NCBI GenBank assembly: GCA_032871835.1
Contig: CM065300.1
Span: 111,783,088-111,847,087, forward strand
Reading direction: 5' to 3'
Source: Dipteronia dyeriana
Taxonomy: Eukaryota > Streptophyta > Magnoliopsida > Sapindales > Sapindaceae
Length of the DNA stretch: 64,000 nucleotides
Part shown: one piece after another, positions 46,276 to 57,849 of the stretch
Layout of the letters: every line of letters starts with the position of its first letter
How positions within the stretch are numbered: the first letter of the stretch is position 1
Translations under genes and position numbers: made by a program
The notes under the pieces: model-generated
What the model was told of the DNA's origin: nothing
Seen by the model: the letters and a program-made list of their open reading frames with translations, nothing else
The model's database searches: none

Positions 46276-47630
46276 TCAAGGGTAGAATTTTCTTAAGTGA
46301 TCTGCAATCCAAGTATGATTGATGAGTCGGCCATTCATATCCTCGAGCTTGTATGCCCTATTACAGATCACCATCTTTATTAAGTATGGTCCTTCCCAGT
46401 TGGGCCCTAGGATCCCGTCTAACCTCCTCCAGGAATTCAACGTTACTTTCCTGAGAACTAGGTCCCCTTCTTTGAAGTTTCGGGCTGTAACCCTCTTATT
46501 GAAGTACATGGCAATCCTTCTTTGGTAGATTGCTACCTTCTAGGCTATTCGATCTTGTTTCTCTTCCAAGAGGTCCAAGCTAGTTCGGAGCTTACTTTCA
46601 TTGCTCCCTGGTTTGTAATGTTGGACTCTAATGGAGGTTAGTTTGTGCTCGATAGGTAGGACTGCTTTAACCCCGAAGGCTAGCGAGTAGGGCGTTTCCC
46701 CGGTAGTTGTTCTCCTTGTAGTGCGGTAAGCTCAGAGAACCTCGGGATGTTCCTCTGCCCATCTGCCTTTCTTCTGTTGTAGTTTTTTCTTCAACAACTT
46801 CTTAATGTTTTTTTTCGTGGATTCCACCAGACTGTTGGTCTGAGGGTGGGCTACAGAAGGTCAATTCCCAAGCCTTCGCAAAAATCTTTGAATCTTCCAT
46901 TATCAAACTGTTTTTCGAGGTCAACTACAATGGCAAGGAGGGGTTCTGAACCTTCAAGCTACATTAGTCTTGATGAACCTTGTTGTGTTTTCTTCTGATA
47001 TCAGGGAGAGTGGTCTGGCTTCGACCCATTTTATGAAATAGTCCATTGATACGATAACATGTTTGGCCTGACCCAGAGCTATAGAAAGTGGTCCAATCAA
47101 GTCACCTCCCCACATAGCAAAGGGGTATGGTGAGCTAAGGGACGACAACCGGTCCGGAGGGAAGTGACTCAAGTTTGCGGCCTTCTTGCAAGTCTCGTAA
47201 GCTTGCACAAAGTTCTTCGCATCTTGATGGATGGTTAGCCAATCATATCCCATGCGGAGAACCTGATATGCCAAAGCCTCTCCATCAATGTGGTTCCCGC
47301 ATTCCCCGGAATGAACCTTTCTCAAAGCCCACTTGGCGTCTTCGGGGTGTAGACATCAGAGCAGGGGAAAGGATTTTTCCCTCCGGTATAGATGCCCATC
47401 CACTATACAATACCGGACCGAGAGCCTTTTGACTCTTCTTACTTGGTCGGGCTCCCCAGAGAGTTTCCCATCCTGTAGATAATCCACTATTGGATCCATC
47501 CAGCACGATTGTTGGTCCAAGGTATAAGCTTCCTTACTTGTCATAATGCTAGGTAGGGGGATCACTTGAAGAGGGACTCCGTGAGGTAAGGTCTGGCCAC
47601 CATATACATCTATCTTGGCAAGCACGTCAG
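46276..47630 (-). pseudogene. Outer gypsy integrase (decayed)
   Basis: 47356-47625 carries the tether. 46954-47325 carries the zinc-binding end (KVHSGECGNHIDGEALAYQV, YETCKKAANL) and the core start FAMWGGDLIGPLS with VSMDYFIKWVEA. The DD35E middle near 46850-46950 is frameshifted. A block of about 10 bp present in the inner copy near 38462-38471 is missing. The C-terminal end is open at 46276-46509 (YFNKRVTARNFKEGDLVLRK, GPNWEGPYLIKMV, WIADHLRKFYP). Confidence 0.87.
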
Positions 47631-47639
47631 CTCGATGAT

Positions 47640-47960
47640 TCAGTTGTTAAGGTATCTACTCGATTTGAATCTCTTAAATCTGCTATTGAGTTGTTAAACC
47701 AATTTCAGGTAAACAATCATATTATCTCCTTTTGCCTGATAATCTCCGAAGACTTGGTTGACTATGAGCGAAGAGTCACTCTTAACATTCAAGTAATCAA
47801 CCCCAAGTTCTATGGCTGCCTTTATTCCGGCTAGAAAGGCTTCTTACTCCTCCTCGTTGTTCGTAACTTTTAATTCAAACCTGAAACAGTGGAAACACTC
47901 AGTTTCTTCTGGAAGCTCCATCAGTGTAGAGGGTCCACAACTCGTAACCTTTCGGCCAGT
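47640..47960 (-). pseudogene. Outer gypsy second (archaeal-type) RNase H (decayed)
   Basis: Nucleotide match to 39250-39600. FELKVTNNEEE, LGVDYLNVKSDSSLIVNQVF and DYQAKGDNMIVYLKLVQQ are readable on the minus strand with intervening stops. Its place between RNase H and integrase supports Tat-lineage membership. Confidence 0.8.
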
Positions 47961-48038
47961 TGTCAGATTCTGGAATCCTCTCAGGGGTTACGTCTGTTAC
48001 CGTAGGGGTTGCTTGGCCTGAAGGTATTGAGAGCTCTG

Positions 48039-48470
48039 CTAAAAAGTCTCTAGTGCTTGAGCTTTTATTACGGTCCTATGCTTATACCTTAAATCAAACT
48101 GGGTAAGCTCTAGGGCCCATAGAACCAGCCTTCCGGAAACATTTAGCATTTGTAAGAATTGACAGAGGGGTTGGTCCGTCACCACTGCTATTGAATGAGC
48201 ATGGAAGTAAGGATGAAGCTTCCTTACCGAGGTCACCAAGGCTTGGTTAGAGTGTGACTCACATAGTAAATAGGTCGTTAGACCCTATCCCCGCATTCCC
48301 TGACCAAAGCCCTGCTTACTGCTGTTTCTGAAATGGCAAAGTATATTTGAAGCTCTTCTCCAGGACTTGGCTTAACCAGCAGTAGAGGGCTTGATAAGTA
48401 TTTTTTCAAAGCTTGAAAAGCTTGTTCGCTCTCCTGATCCCACTTCATGTTTCTTCCCTGCTTGATGGCT
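48039..48470 (-). pseudogene. Outer gypsy RNase H (ordinary, decayed)
   Basis: The open stretch 48039-48239 reads MVTSVRKLHPYFHAHSIAVV, TDQPLCQFLQ, SGRLVLWALELTQFDLRYKH and IKAQALETF, the C-terminal RNase H core and exit. The upstream part is frameshifted, and bases equivalent to 39900-39940 of the inner copy are missing near 48240. Confidence 0.85.
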
Positions 48471-49465
48471 TTAAAGAATGGTAGACCGAGAGATGAACCT
48501 ATTGAGCGCTGCTACCTGTCCGGTCATGGCTTGAACATGTTTAAGAGATATGAGGGATTCTAGATCTAGAATAGCCATGATCTTTTCCGGTTTAGCCTCT
48601 ATGCCTCTCTCATGAACCATGAAGTCCAGAAACTTCCCCGTAGTTACCCTAAAGGCGCATAGACCTTCCGATTTCGACTTGAATAACCGATTGACTAACC
48701 GTTGATAAGTAGCTCCAGCATTCTTAAGCCCAAAAGGCATCACCTTATAGCAGTACAAGCCTTGCACTGTGATGAAATTGGTCTTTTCCTGGTCTACGGG
48801 TTGCATCATAATCTGATTGTACCCTGAAAATGCATCTATAAAGCTCATGAGCTTATTTTCGAAGGTAGAATCGACCATCTGATCAATATTTGGTAGAAGG
48901 AAGCTGTCCTTCGAGCATGCCCGGTTGAGGTCGGTGTAATCTACACACATGCACCACTTCTATTTGCCTTAGTGACCATGACCATGTTGGTAATCCACTC
49001 AGGATAACGTGCTTCTCGAATGAAGCCCGCCCGGGTCAGTTTGTCCACCTCTTCTTAAACCGCTACATTTCTTTCAATGTTAAAGTGGTGCCTTTTTTGT
49101 TTAATGGGTTTGAAGGTCAGATCCACTATCAATCGATGAGCAGCTAATATCATCGGGATCCCTGGCATTTCAGCATGACTTAAAGCAAAAATGTCGTTGA
49201 ACTTTGTGAGGAGCCTGATCAAGGCCTCTTTCATTCTCGGCTCAAGGGTGGCTCTGATTTTGACGACCTTTGAGGGATCGCCTACTCGGATAGAAATCTC
49301 TTCTAACTTATCCACCAGATGGCCGCTGGCCCATTCCCTTCTTTGTTCCTCCTTGTCGGGTATTATAAGGTCGTCTTCAGAGTGATCAATGGACCCCACA
49401 TCTCTGAGGCTTAGTGTATGGGTTGTTTTCCTAGAGCTGCTGGGTTGGCCGATACTGCGTTGCAT
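48471..49465 (-). pseudogene. Outer gypsy reverse transcriptase, catalytic box deleted
   Basis: 49055-49465 holds the N-terminal tether (DPSKVVKIRATLEPRMKEAL). 48471-48950 is open: MCVDYTDLNRACSKDSFLLP, SFIDAFSGYNQIMMQPVDQE and VMPFGLKNAGATYQRLVNRL. It then jumps straight from LFKSKSEG to LCAFRVTTGKFLDF. The 40 codons between, present in the inner copy at about 40368-40487 and including the YIDDM box, are missing without a frameshift. The protein could never have had polymerase activity after this deletion. Confidence 0.9.
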
Positions 49466-49499
49466 CTCCTGGCTGCTTGCTGATCACCCCGAACTTCCC

Positions 49500-49863
49500 C
49501 CACCTTGTCTCCTACTGGGAACTTCAGGGTGTTGTGGTAAATAAAAACGACCTCTTTCAAGGATGATAGAAATGGCCTCTCTAATATTGCATTGTAGGCT
49601 TATGGGGTATCCAACACCACGAAGTCGGTCATGATATTCTAGTGGAGGGGTGTGGCTCCAATGATCACTGGTAGGATTTTTGATCCCACGGGTGTGATTG
49701 AGTCCCCAGTCAACCCATATAACGGAGTAGTGCAGCTATTGTAACACCACTGTTTCAAGTTTAGCTTTTCCAAGGTATCTTTAAACAGGACTTCAACGCT
49801 GCTACCTGTGTCGACGAGCACACAGTATACCATGCCGTTTGCAATATGTACCGTGAAGACCAT
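49500..49863 (-). pseudogene. Outer gypsy protease (decayed)
   Basis: The open stretch 49639-49863 has VYCVLVDTGSSVEVLFKDTL and PLYGLTGDSITPVGSKI. The active site DTGSS is intact. A stop at 49638 cuts it before the conserved YNAILGRP-like block, which remains readable downstream at about 49570-49600. Confidence 0.87.
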
Positions 49864-49867
49864 GGGG

Positions 49868-51499
49868 TCATCTTGAGGCTACACGGTGTTGTAGACGTTC
49901 GATTCGATGAAAATGATTTGTGACAGCTGGAAGGGGTTGGTTGGTTGGTCTCTGGTCGACCTTAAAGATATCTCGCCCCTCGTCGGTACGAGAGACCTTC
50001 CTCGCATGGTTTTTCCTGGAACTATTGGAGATGCTGGCCAGAGTAGGCCCCCCACTGATAGTATGTATTATCTGAATCTGTTGCATCAGGTCTGCCTGCT
50101 CCACTTTCCTTTTCTCAGCCTGTTCTCGGATCTCGACTTGCACCTCCCTTCCAGTCTGATTGTACTCCCTAATTTGCTGTAAGAATTCCACCAGGCATCC
50201 TCCCCTTATCAAAGCCTCGATCTGGTTTTGTAAGTTGTATCAATCTAAAGTGTAATGCCCCACGTCCTCATGAAAGTCACAATACTTATATCGATTTCTC
50301 TTATCGATTGGGGCTTTCATGGGAGCAGGCTTCTGTAACAAACCCTTGTCCCGAATGGCAAGATAGACGGTTTCACGGGATACATTTAAGGGAGTGTAAT
50401 AATCGTACCCCCTCTCATCGTGAGCTATAGGGGCCACTATCCTGGGAGGTGGTGAAGCTTGAGGAGGTGGTGAAGCTTGAGGAGGAGTTCGTTTATCTGG
50501 ATACCTTTCATATCTGGGTTTAGAAAGGGGGAAGCGGTATGTTGATTTATAAGGGGGTTTGTTCTGGTTTTTCTGAGCTTGCTCGAGTCTTGGAGCTTCC
50601 TTATTTTTTCACTTTAAAAATCTCATGTCATCATGTTCCATCTTGACCTTGAGCTGTTCATCGACCTTAATCTGCTCTATAGCCAGATCGTAGGCTTCTT
50701 GGTAGTTTTCCAGCCCACAGGTTCCTTCTGAAGTTGGCAAGGGTTTCTTTCTAGGTGAAGACCCCCATTTGGATGGCTTTCTTGTAGAAACGCTAATATA
50801 ATCCCGGAGGGTTTCCCTTCTCTCCTGGATCACGTACTGTAGGTGGATCGGGTCCTTCAAACGGGGCTTAACTCCTTAGAATTGTGAGCAAAAATCGGTT
50901 GATAGCTTGGTGAAGGAATCCACACTACCAGCAAGTAGTTTCCTAAACAAGGTTTTCACGTAATTCATGAGTGTAGTGGGGAACATTCGGCACATAGCGG
51001 CCATGGTCATGTTCTGGACCTCCATCTATTGAACGAAGGTCTCTAAGTGGCTCAGGGGATCCTCAGTCATAGAGAATCTGTCAGTTGGCATTTTGAATTT
51101 GGAAGGCAGCTCCGCCTCCCGGATCTTTCTGGTGATGGGAGCTTTCATTTCACTTAGAGGATCTTTCTTGTCCTCCTTGTACTTTCCCTTCTTCATCAAT
51201 TGGACCTCCTTCTGAAGCTCTACCAACTGGTTCATTAGACGATTGCTTTCGGATTTCCTTGAGTTGATCTCGGTTTCCTCACTATCGGATCCTTCTGATG
51301 AACTGGCGACCTCTACTCGATTCCTTCTTTTAAGGGGGTCTGCTCGGAGGCTTTGCTGACTTTCTTCTTCCCTACCCCGGGCTTCCCTCCTTGAAGTCGT
51401 TGGTTGGAGAAACTCTTCCCGCTCTTGGGGAAGGATATCTGCCACGGATTTGACTTGCCTTGGTTGGTAGTGTGGCAGCGCTTCGAAAACGGGGGGCAT
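49868..51499 (-). pseudogene. Outer gypsy gag (decayed)
   Basis: The start at 51499 (MPPVFEALPHYQPRQVKSV) opens a 157-codon stretch with a Glu/Arg-rich part, the coiled LVELQKEVQLMKKGKYKED and the capsid entry AELPSKFKMPTDRFSMTEDP. After a stop, the capsid continues at 50609-50860 (MKDPIHLQYVIQERRETLRD). The knuckle region lies in 50240-50437 (YKYCDFHEDVGHYTLD, C lost by a stop). 49868-50212 carries the C-terminal spacer with HARKVSRTDEGRDIFKVDQR. Confidence 0.87.
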
Positions 51500-51917
51500 G
51501 GGCCCTAACCTATCCCAGATCGAGGTTGGGAGTCCCGTTCTATTATGAGCTGGTTCCTGAGGAATAGGTCCCAGGTGATCTAAGGCGGGCTGCCTAGCGC
51601 TGGCCTGTTTGACTCTCCCCGATTACAAGGGTCTGCTTGCTGGATGATAATGCCCTAATCGAGCAATCGAAGGCGGACATTTTCTACAAAGACCGTTGCT
51701 TGTTGGTCAAGCTAACCCTGATTTCCCAGAGGGGGATCCAGAGCTCATACAGTGGCTGGCTGGGCTGGAACCTAGCTATGGAGACCATTTTTTCTCCCTT
51801 TCGTGTTGATGCAGCAGAAGGTTATCCCGATACGGCCGGTTGTCCTTGTGATGAGCAGAGCCTCGTGATTCCTGTAAAATATTTTTTTTTAATATAAAGA
51901 TGGTCGTGGGTTCTTTT
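51500..51917 (-). other. Outer gypsy 5' leader
   Basis: About 420 bp without a supported gene. Collinear with the inner leader. The plus-strand frame 51637-51897 has no counterpart in the inner copy and is rejected. Confidence 0.75.
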
Positions 51918-51933
51918 CCCACAGGCGGCGCCA
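51918..51933 (-). other. Primer-binding site of outer gypsy
   Basis: Minus strand TGGCGCCGCCTGTGGG, five bases (CTTTC) from the LTR end. Same position as in the inner copy. Confidence 0.82.
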
Positions 51934-52087
51934 GAAAGTGTTAACGGGAAATTTACTCAGGATGAGAAATTCCTACTAACACCCTCGAAACCACTACCAC
52001 GGAAGTGGTTGCTGGGGTAGGTACCATTGATAACTGACCTATTTAGAAGTAAACGAAAGGCTGGATTGCAACAATACAAATGGGACC

Positions 52088-52093
52088 TTTTAT
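52088..52093 (-). terminator. Candidate poly(A) signal in outer gypsy 5' LTR
   Basis: Minus strand AATAAA, about 220 bp downstream of the TATA-like box. Conserved in the partner LTR at 28572. Confidence 0.35.
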
Positions 52094-52310
52094 TGATTAC
52101 TTACTTTGATAGACAGATCACTCTCTCATATGCTCACAATCTCTCTAGGTTATAGAAAGCTGGCAACTTTATGCTTGTCGAATAGTGGAAACGAAGGTGG
52201 TCGTGTTCTGAACATAGAATTTAGGCCTTCCCATCTTCTTTTCTTTTCTTCTATCTATCGTTCTCTTTCTGTCTTTTGTATACACCTTTCTTTTAATATC
52301 ACGCTTGGCC

Positions 52311-52322
52311 CTATTTATATAT
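52311..52322 (-). promoter_or_regulatory. TATA-like box of outer gypsy LTR promoter
   Basis: Minus strand ATATATAAATAG. Transcription starting about 30 bp further would give an R-U5 of roughly 340 bp. The 3' LTR has the mutated form CATATGTAAATAA at the same place. Confidence 0.5.
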
Positions 52323-53097
52323 GTTCCAAGTAGGTTTGAATTTGCTGATATCCCGCCACGATCCTACGAATCCGTTTCCTCCTTATCGGGCAGCATCCTT
52401 TATTTAAAAGTTGTTGACCTCAAGTAAATAGCGGAAACGATGATATTGTTAACAAAAATAAGTTTGTTTCCTTTTAGGAATCAAACTCTTAACTCACACG
52501 TAAACAGAATTAATGTTGGTTATCACATAGATATGATATTGTATGTTATCACGCCATTGCTTTTCATGGAGGTCACCGAGCAAGCTGTCTGTCGTCTCAT
52601 AGAGCGAGGTAGATCCATGCTTCGACTCTGTTCTTAGAAGCTTGGGATGGATTTTCCCTGATCCTTGGAAGCTTGAGGTGTCCTTGTATACATTCCTAGG
52701 AAGTAGCCAGGGTAGTGTAGATTTAGGCGTGATTCCTCTTTCATGCCCAGCAGGGACAGCGGGCTTCTGGAGAGGTTGACGGGCTTCTGTCGAATGTCTC
52801 TTGAGCTTGGAGACCTTTCCTGGCTTTCATGGGGTGGTTGAAGAGCTCGACCTCAGGAACCGAGGTTCCCCGATAGGTGGTCTGGAGAAGCCCTGGTTCT
52901 AGTGTTCGTGTGGGGGGCTCGTCCTGGTCGCGCCTAGCTTGTTTTCTGATAGTTTTGAAGCCTAGCCGGCCTTCCCTGCTCCTGCGGTGTAGCTTTATGG
53001 TCTATCCGGGCTTCATGGACGTTGATTATGGGCTTTGACTAGTGGCTGGTAAGTGGAAAATTTCTCTTTGACCCCTGGCCAAATTTTACTATTAACA

Positions 53098-53102
53098 CCT
53101 TT
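53098..53102. repeat. Target-site duplication CCTTT (right) of outer gypsy
   Basis: Partner of 28417-28421. Copia-A copy 3 resumes immediately with ATTAAAAGTAACC. Confidence 0.95.
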
Positions 53103-53297
53103 ATTAAAAGTAACCAAAAATCCAATTTTATTTAGACAAGAAACTGAAATTAAATTCCTCTTAAATTGTGGTACATAATAAACATTTATTAAATCTAAAT
53201 GCCTATAAGAATCTAAATTGATTCTAATATCTCCCACTACACTAGTAGACACCAACGCTCTGTTGCCAAAACACAAATTGAATTCATTCACATTCAT
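53103..53297 (-). pseudogene. Copia-A copy 3 protease region, N-terminal piece
   Basis: Continues the reading broken at 28416. VGDIRINLDSYRHLDLINVY and NLISVSCLNKIGFLVTFNKG are readable and match copy 1. The frame runs out into the gypsy LTR, so the last residues of the 94-codon open stretch are gypsy-derived. Confidence 0.87.
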
Positions 53298-54073
53298 TCT
53301 ATTCCTTTGTCCCTTTTCACCACAAAGGAAACACTTTCCTTTGATCTTGGTTACTATCTTGGTCTCCTTCTAGGTAGACCCAAATTGTTTTTTCTTCTGT
53401 TGTTTCTTGACCTCCTAACGGGTCTTAACAGTAGCAACTTTACCAACCATATGAATCTCTTGACCCTTGCCTTTCGTAAGAATCTTTTCAGCGCATTGAA
53501 CATGGTGCATCAGGCCTTGCAAGGTGTATTCCTTAATTGTTCAAGGTGTAGTCCAACTTGAACTAATCAAAGGAATCTGTCAGTGAGTTGACAATCATGT
53601 CAATTTTTCGTCTCACCATCTATTTCAGCACTATTGAGTTCAGCAATGTTGAGATGTGATATGACTTTCATCATGTGATTATTCACAACCTGTCTAGGTT
53701 TCATCCTAAGATTTATGAGAGCAGTCACTGCCTCTCTCTCGTTTGTCCTGGACTTCATAGCAAACATATTTTCTAGAGACATTATTATATCAGCAGCAAT
53801 CTTCATTCCTTCATGTTACTGTTGCAGCACGTCGGAGATGGTGGTCATAATGTAACGTACATTTAGCCATCTCATCTGAAGACTTCCACTACTTATACTC
53901 ATCTCTTTGCTCCTCATTAGATTCATTAATAGGAGTAGGTGTTTTAGGAATAGACAGAACGAACTTATGGTTTTTCAACTTGCAACAACAACCCAATTTT
54001 CCTTTTCCTTTTGACATAATTATCATAAGTTTAAGTATTATCTTTTAGGATGTTTGATTAGGGATGGGGTCAC
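53298..54073 (-). pseudogene. Copia-A copy 3 gag (decayed, start codon lost)
   Basis: The codon equivalent to the ATG of copies 1, 2 and 4 is GTG here (CAC at 54071-54073 on the plus strand). 53600-53806 keeps IIMSLENMFAMKSRTNEREA and INLRMKPRQVVNNHMMKV. Zinc knuckle bases are present near 53310-53345. Several frameshifts lie between. Confidence 0.85.
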
Positions 54074-55452
54074 GATTTATTTTTAATAACAAAACTTATA
54101 TAAGTAAACAATCAGTATAAAGCACTTTCAAATATTTATATTGAATTATATAAAATAATTCGTTTGTAAAAATTCAACGGTGATCCAACACCCATTAATG
54201 TCATGCCTCGTTTGGAAGTTCACACCACTTTCTAGTTGGACTAGGTCCCACCTAATTGTTAACATAACAACTAGCGTTTCAATTTTAGCCTTGTAATTTT
54301 GTTGGCAGGAACTCTTGAGAGGATATTAATAAAATCACATTGAGTGTGTTACCAAGTTATCGACCTTCAATATAATCTCTCACGAATATCCCTCATTTGG
54401 GAGTAGATATCGTTTGGGTTAATTGTCTAGTCTATCCTTATGTGGAAGTATCTTGCTAAACTCCATTCATGAATACCTCTTGGGAGGGTATTACACAAAA
54501 CATAAAGCTCAACTAAACTTGGAGGCTGTAGGTGTTCCAAAACACCTTCTCCCACTCAATTGTTTAAGGCGTGTGATCGAATTTCAAGGAACAATTTACC
54601 AAGTTATCTAGATGTCAATTAGATACCTAAACCATTCAATGCATGTTCATACCAAAATAGAAATATGAGTGGCACTCCTATTCTATAAGACATGTTTTCA
54701 AAAAATGACAAACATTGCAATATTTACAAAATTATAAATAGCTACAATTTTGATCCATCCTAGGAAAGCAAGTAAATTACATATGTTTTGGAATCCAAAA
54801 AGATCCTTTCTTGTCGAACAAGTCTTCACGCGACCTTTGTCGTTTGGACTCCCTTGGCTGCCTCCCTTAGGCGTGTGCACCCTTGGCTCCCTCCCACAGC
54901 CATGCGCAGCCCACAACCCCATAAAGGGCTGCCATGCGCTGACCATGGTTTCCATAGGGCTGCCGTGCGCAGCCTATGCCGCAACAATTGTGGCAGTGTG
55001 CTCTTCGAGCGCATGTTTGTTGTTATGGCTCACACAGTCCCAAACTTGTTCCGGTTGCTTTCAATTCTTCAAAACTTTGAGTCTTTGATACATGAATATA
55101 TTACAAAAGAATTTAAAATAAAAAAATACTGCATTTTTTTTTATTAAAATATAGTGCAGTTTTTGGTTTTCATTATAACAACAAAATAAAAAAAAACTTG
55201 ACAACTACCAAGAAGGAAATTATGGCTATAATATGTCACCCTTCTTGTTACAATCCTAAAACAAAAATTCATTGAAATTCTGTGACCAAAATTGAGCAAT
55301 AACAAACCGTATATAAAACATATATACATCCATACATTCCAATGTAAATATATAGGCGAAAACCTAGAGTGTCATCTCTTTCAAAAACATGCATATATAC
55401 AATAAAAAGAAAAAGATTCACGTACACATACATCAATTAATAAAGGGTACAA
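54074..55452 (-). other. Copia-A copy 3 5' leader
   Basis: Collinear with the leaders at 7676 and 14954, including the GC-rich island (about 54830-55050) and hairpins. Open frames of 62-119 codons in the island lie in different frames from those of the other copies and are not called. Confidence 0.8.
54927..54975 (-). promoter_or_regulatory. Leader hairpins, copy 3
   Basis: The second hairpin GGCTGC-CGTGC-GCAGCC (54958-54974) is intact. The first has lost its pairing (GGGCTGCCATGCGCTGACC). Mixed conservation in a dead copy is expected. Confidence 0.45.
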
Positions 55453-55468
55453 CTAGACTCTGATACAA
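55453..55468 (-). other. Primer-binding site, copia-A copy 3
   Basis: Minus strand TTTGTATCAGAGTCTAG-like, a mutated form of TGGTATCAGAGCCTGG, next to the LTR at 55471. Confidence 0.8.
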
Positions 55469-55470
55469 AT

Positions 55471-57849
55471 TATAGGGAAAATCGCACAACAGTAGTGTAA
55501 AATTAGGGTTTGATATATTTATACAATTTTCCTTTAAAAGAAAGAACCTTAACCTTTGATTAATTGATGTATATTAAAAGTGTCGTACCTTTTTTTTCGT
55601 GACGATTGAACTAGCGTCGAATTGAATCCGTAAGATCTTCCAACACAATCACGAACGTGAATCACCTAGGAGTGTAGGCTCCCTTTCTTTAAATTGTATA
55701 CCTGAGGATGGAAACAAACAAAATCTTCTTATTTGTTAGTCACAATAATCCTCCAAGAGAAAAACCAAGAATATAAGGTCACTTGTGAATTATCAATCAA
55801 TTTAATTGAAACTCGCGTGAACCTTGATTCGATATTGTACACAGAACCATTTTGATGGAAAGGATACCAGTGTACTATCGAAAACAAAAACGTTCCCCCT
55901 TTTCTCTATGCTTGGCCGAATTCTTCACATAATGAGTTGGACGAAGTTTTTTTTATATAACAATAAAAAAAAACAACTTCTCACACCAAAAACTAAGGCT
56001 TGGTCGAAATTATATATATAGGTGTATTTATAGGTGGCCGAAAATCCTCCTACAAAGAGGATTTCTACTTCACCAAGACTCCTATCAAAATTTGGATTCA
56101 ATCCTCTTTAAAAAAGGATTTCTTTTACCCACCAAGACTCCTAATATATTTAGTTTAGGAGACCTAATCCTCTCCTAAGAAGGATATACTTGGTGGGTAA
56201 TAATCCTATCCTTAGGTGGATTTACTTGGTGACCAAGAATCCTTTTCCAAAAAGAATTCTTTTCAACACTAAGACTCCTAATCCAACTCAATTAGTGTAT
56301 TTATTCAATAACCAATTATTGAAAATAATTAAATTGTGACTTAAAACTTCATAATTTGACCAATTATCAATTTGAGTTTTAATAGCAATCGAATACTTCC
56401 TAACTTGACTAGATAAATAAATTCATATTATTTATCTACTTATCAAATATAGTATTTGATACTTATCATATTATCAACAATAATATGACAATAGGAAACC
56501 TACTCCGACTAGGAAAAAGATTTTGACTTTTAATTAAACAATTAATTAATTAATTTCCATTTAATTAAATAATGAAATAAAAAAAACAATATATTAACCT
56601 AATATATTTATCCTTGACGCCCAAGACCACACATGGGCATATATATTATTTTACTTATTTTATTAAATCCATTGGACCTAAACAAAAAATCCACATGTGA
56701 ACTAGACCCATTCTTACAAAAAGAAACAAGTCCACAAGGCGCAATACAATTTAAAATGGACCTATAAATTGGTCCAGTAGAATATATCAAGTGATCCATA
56801 CAAGTTCCTGCAGATTGGGGATCTTAGCGGGTTATCTAAATTTAAGCTCCAATAGACACAACCCAATCACAACCAACAAATTATGCACTTAGGTCCGATC
56901 TATCAATTTTAGTTCGTTCCACTAAAGAACTAAAATTGAACTCTTAAATAAAGATAGAATAAGTTAATATTGCGCATTCATACCTTAGACAATCTTAATG
57001 GAGAAAGTGTATTCTCGTGAAGAATACTAGTACTTGCCAAGAGCTCATAAACCGCCTATAGCTCTCCAAGTTACCATATTTACTCATATGACTAAATTTT
57101 GAACTTGGATATTATGACTTGTCCAGAAGCCATGTTTCAATAGATACTATTGAAAACTTAACGTTATGATTTAATATCCAATACCTCAAAACATCCATAT
57201 GATGATATTCTACTCTCATTTAATAAATAGAGCCACGATGTCCATATCTGTAAATGAAGTCCTCTATCGATAAAAAATTGAATACAACCAAACTATCGAG
57301 GATAGACAATGTTATATAATCGTACTCATTGATAGCTCAAATGATAACACTTGCAGCGATAAGTCCATCATTTATGATCCAATGTTATATAATCGTACTG
57401 ATTGTCTTCTAGTGAAAACTTTTATCCATTGGCGGTTTTGGATAAAGTAATTCACTATGATCCAATTCAACGCACCAAGTGCACAAGATTCTTTTTCCCA
57501 AAGATACCACACTTTGATGATTTTAGACTCATCATAACACATTTGATCCCACTCAAATGCTGGCAAAAGAATCTACAACTTTGACAGGATAAAGGTGCCC
57601 AACCTTTATCTTAAGTTGTGAATATTATTCAAGACTAACTAAAGAATTGTATCTACTTCATACATATCTAGATGTATGACCAATTCTTCTTTTCTCATAG
57701 TCATTTGACCTTATGATTATTTACTTTTGACAATTATAATAATTAGACAATAAATGCTATAAGATTTGTCAAACTAGAAATCACTTTATTAATTTGAAAA
57801 GATTGTCAAATACATTATTATACTTTTGCTATCGAGCATAAACCCAACA
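55471..57849 (-). repeat. Copia-A copy 3, 5' LTR
   Basis: 2379 bp, TATAGGGAAAATCGCAC...CCCAACA. Collinear with 23230-25621. It carries a good minus-strand TATA-like box at 56025. Confidence 0.93.
56025..56032 (-). promoter_or_regulatory. TATA-like box of copia-A LTR promoter
   Basis: Minus strand TATAAATA in CACCTATAAATACACC. It would place the RNA start near 56000 and give an R-U5 of about 530 bp. The other LTRs have TA-rich but less perfect sequence here. Confidence 0.45.

Larger units (their letters stand above)
28422..53097 (-). mobile_element. Outer Tat-like Ty3/gypsy retrotransposon, split by inner copy
   Basis: LTRs 28422-29580 and 51939-53097 are both exactly 1159 bp and are flanked by CCTTT. 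After removal of the inner element (32584-44923) the length is about 12.33 kb. The order on the minus strand is 5' LTR, TGGCGCC primer site, gag, protease, reverse transcriptase, RNase H, archaeal-type RNase H, integrase, tandem repeats, an antisense extra gene, polypurine tract and 3' LTR. Double RNase H and an antisense extra gene are Tat-lineage traits. The reverse transcriptase lacks its catalytic box through an in-frame deletion. Confidence 0.93.
51939..53097 (-). repeat. Outer gypsy 5' LTR
   Basis: 1159 bp, TGTTAACGGG...CTATTAACA. Contains a TATA-like box and AATAAA on the minus strand (listed separately). Confidence 0.95.
23230..57849 (-). mobile_element. Copia-A copy 3, complete but split by gypsy nest
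   Basis: 3' LTR 23230-25621, coding region 25640-28416 and 53103-54073, leader, primer site 55453, 5' LTR 55471-57849. Without the gypsy block it is about 9.9 kb, the reference length for the family here. Both LTRs start TAT(A/C)GGG instead of TGTAGGG, so the terminal change probably predates integration. It carries the best preserved reverse transcriptase of the four copies, with YVDD intact. Confidence 0.93.

Noticed and set aside
28422..53097. A single 24.7-kb gypsy element with four LTRs or an intrinsic duplication
   Set aside because: The internal LTR pair is a subfamily of its own, and the host sequence continues across it, so nested insertion explains the structure better.
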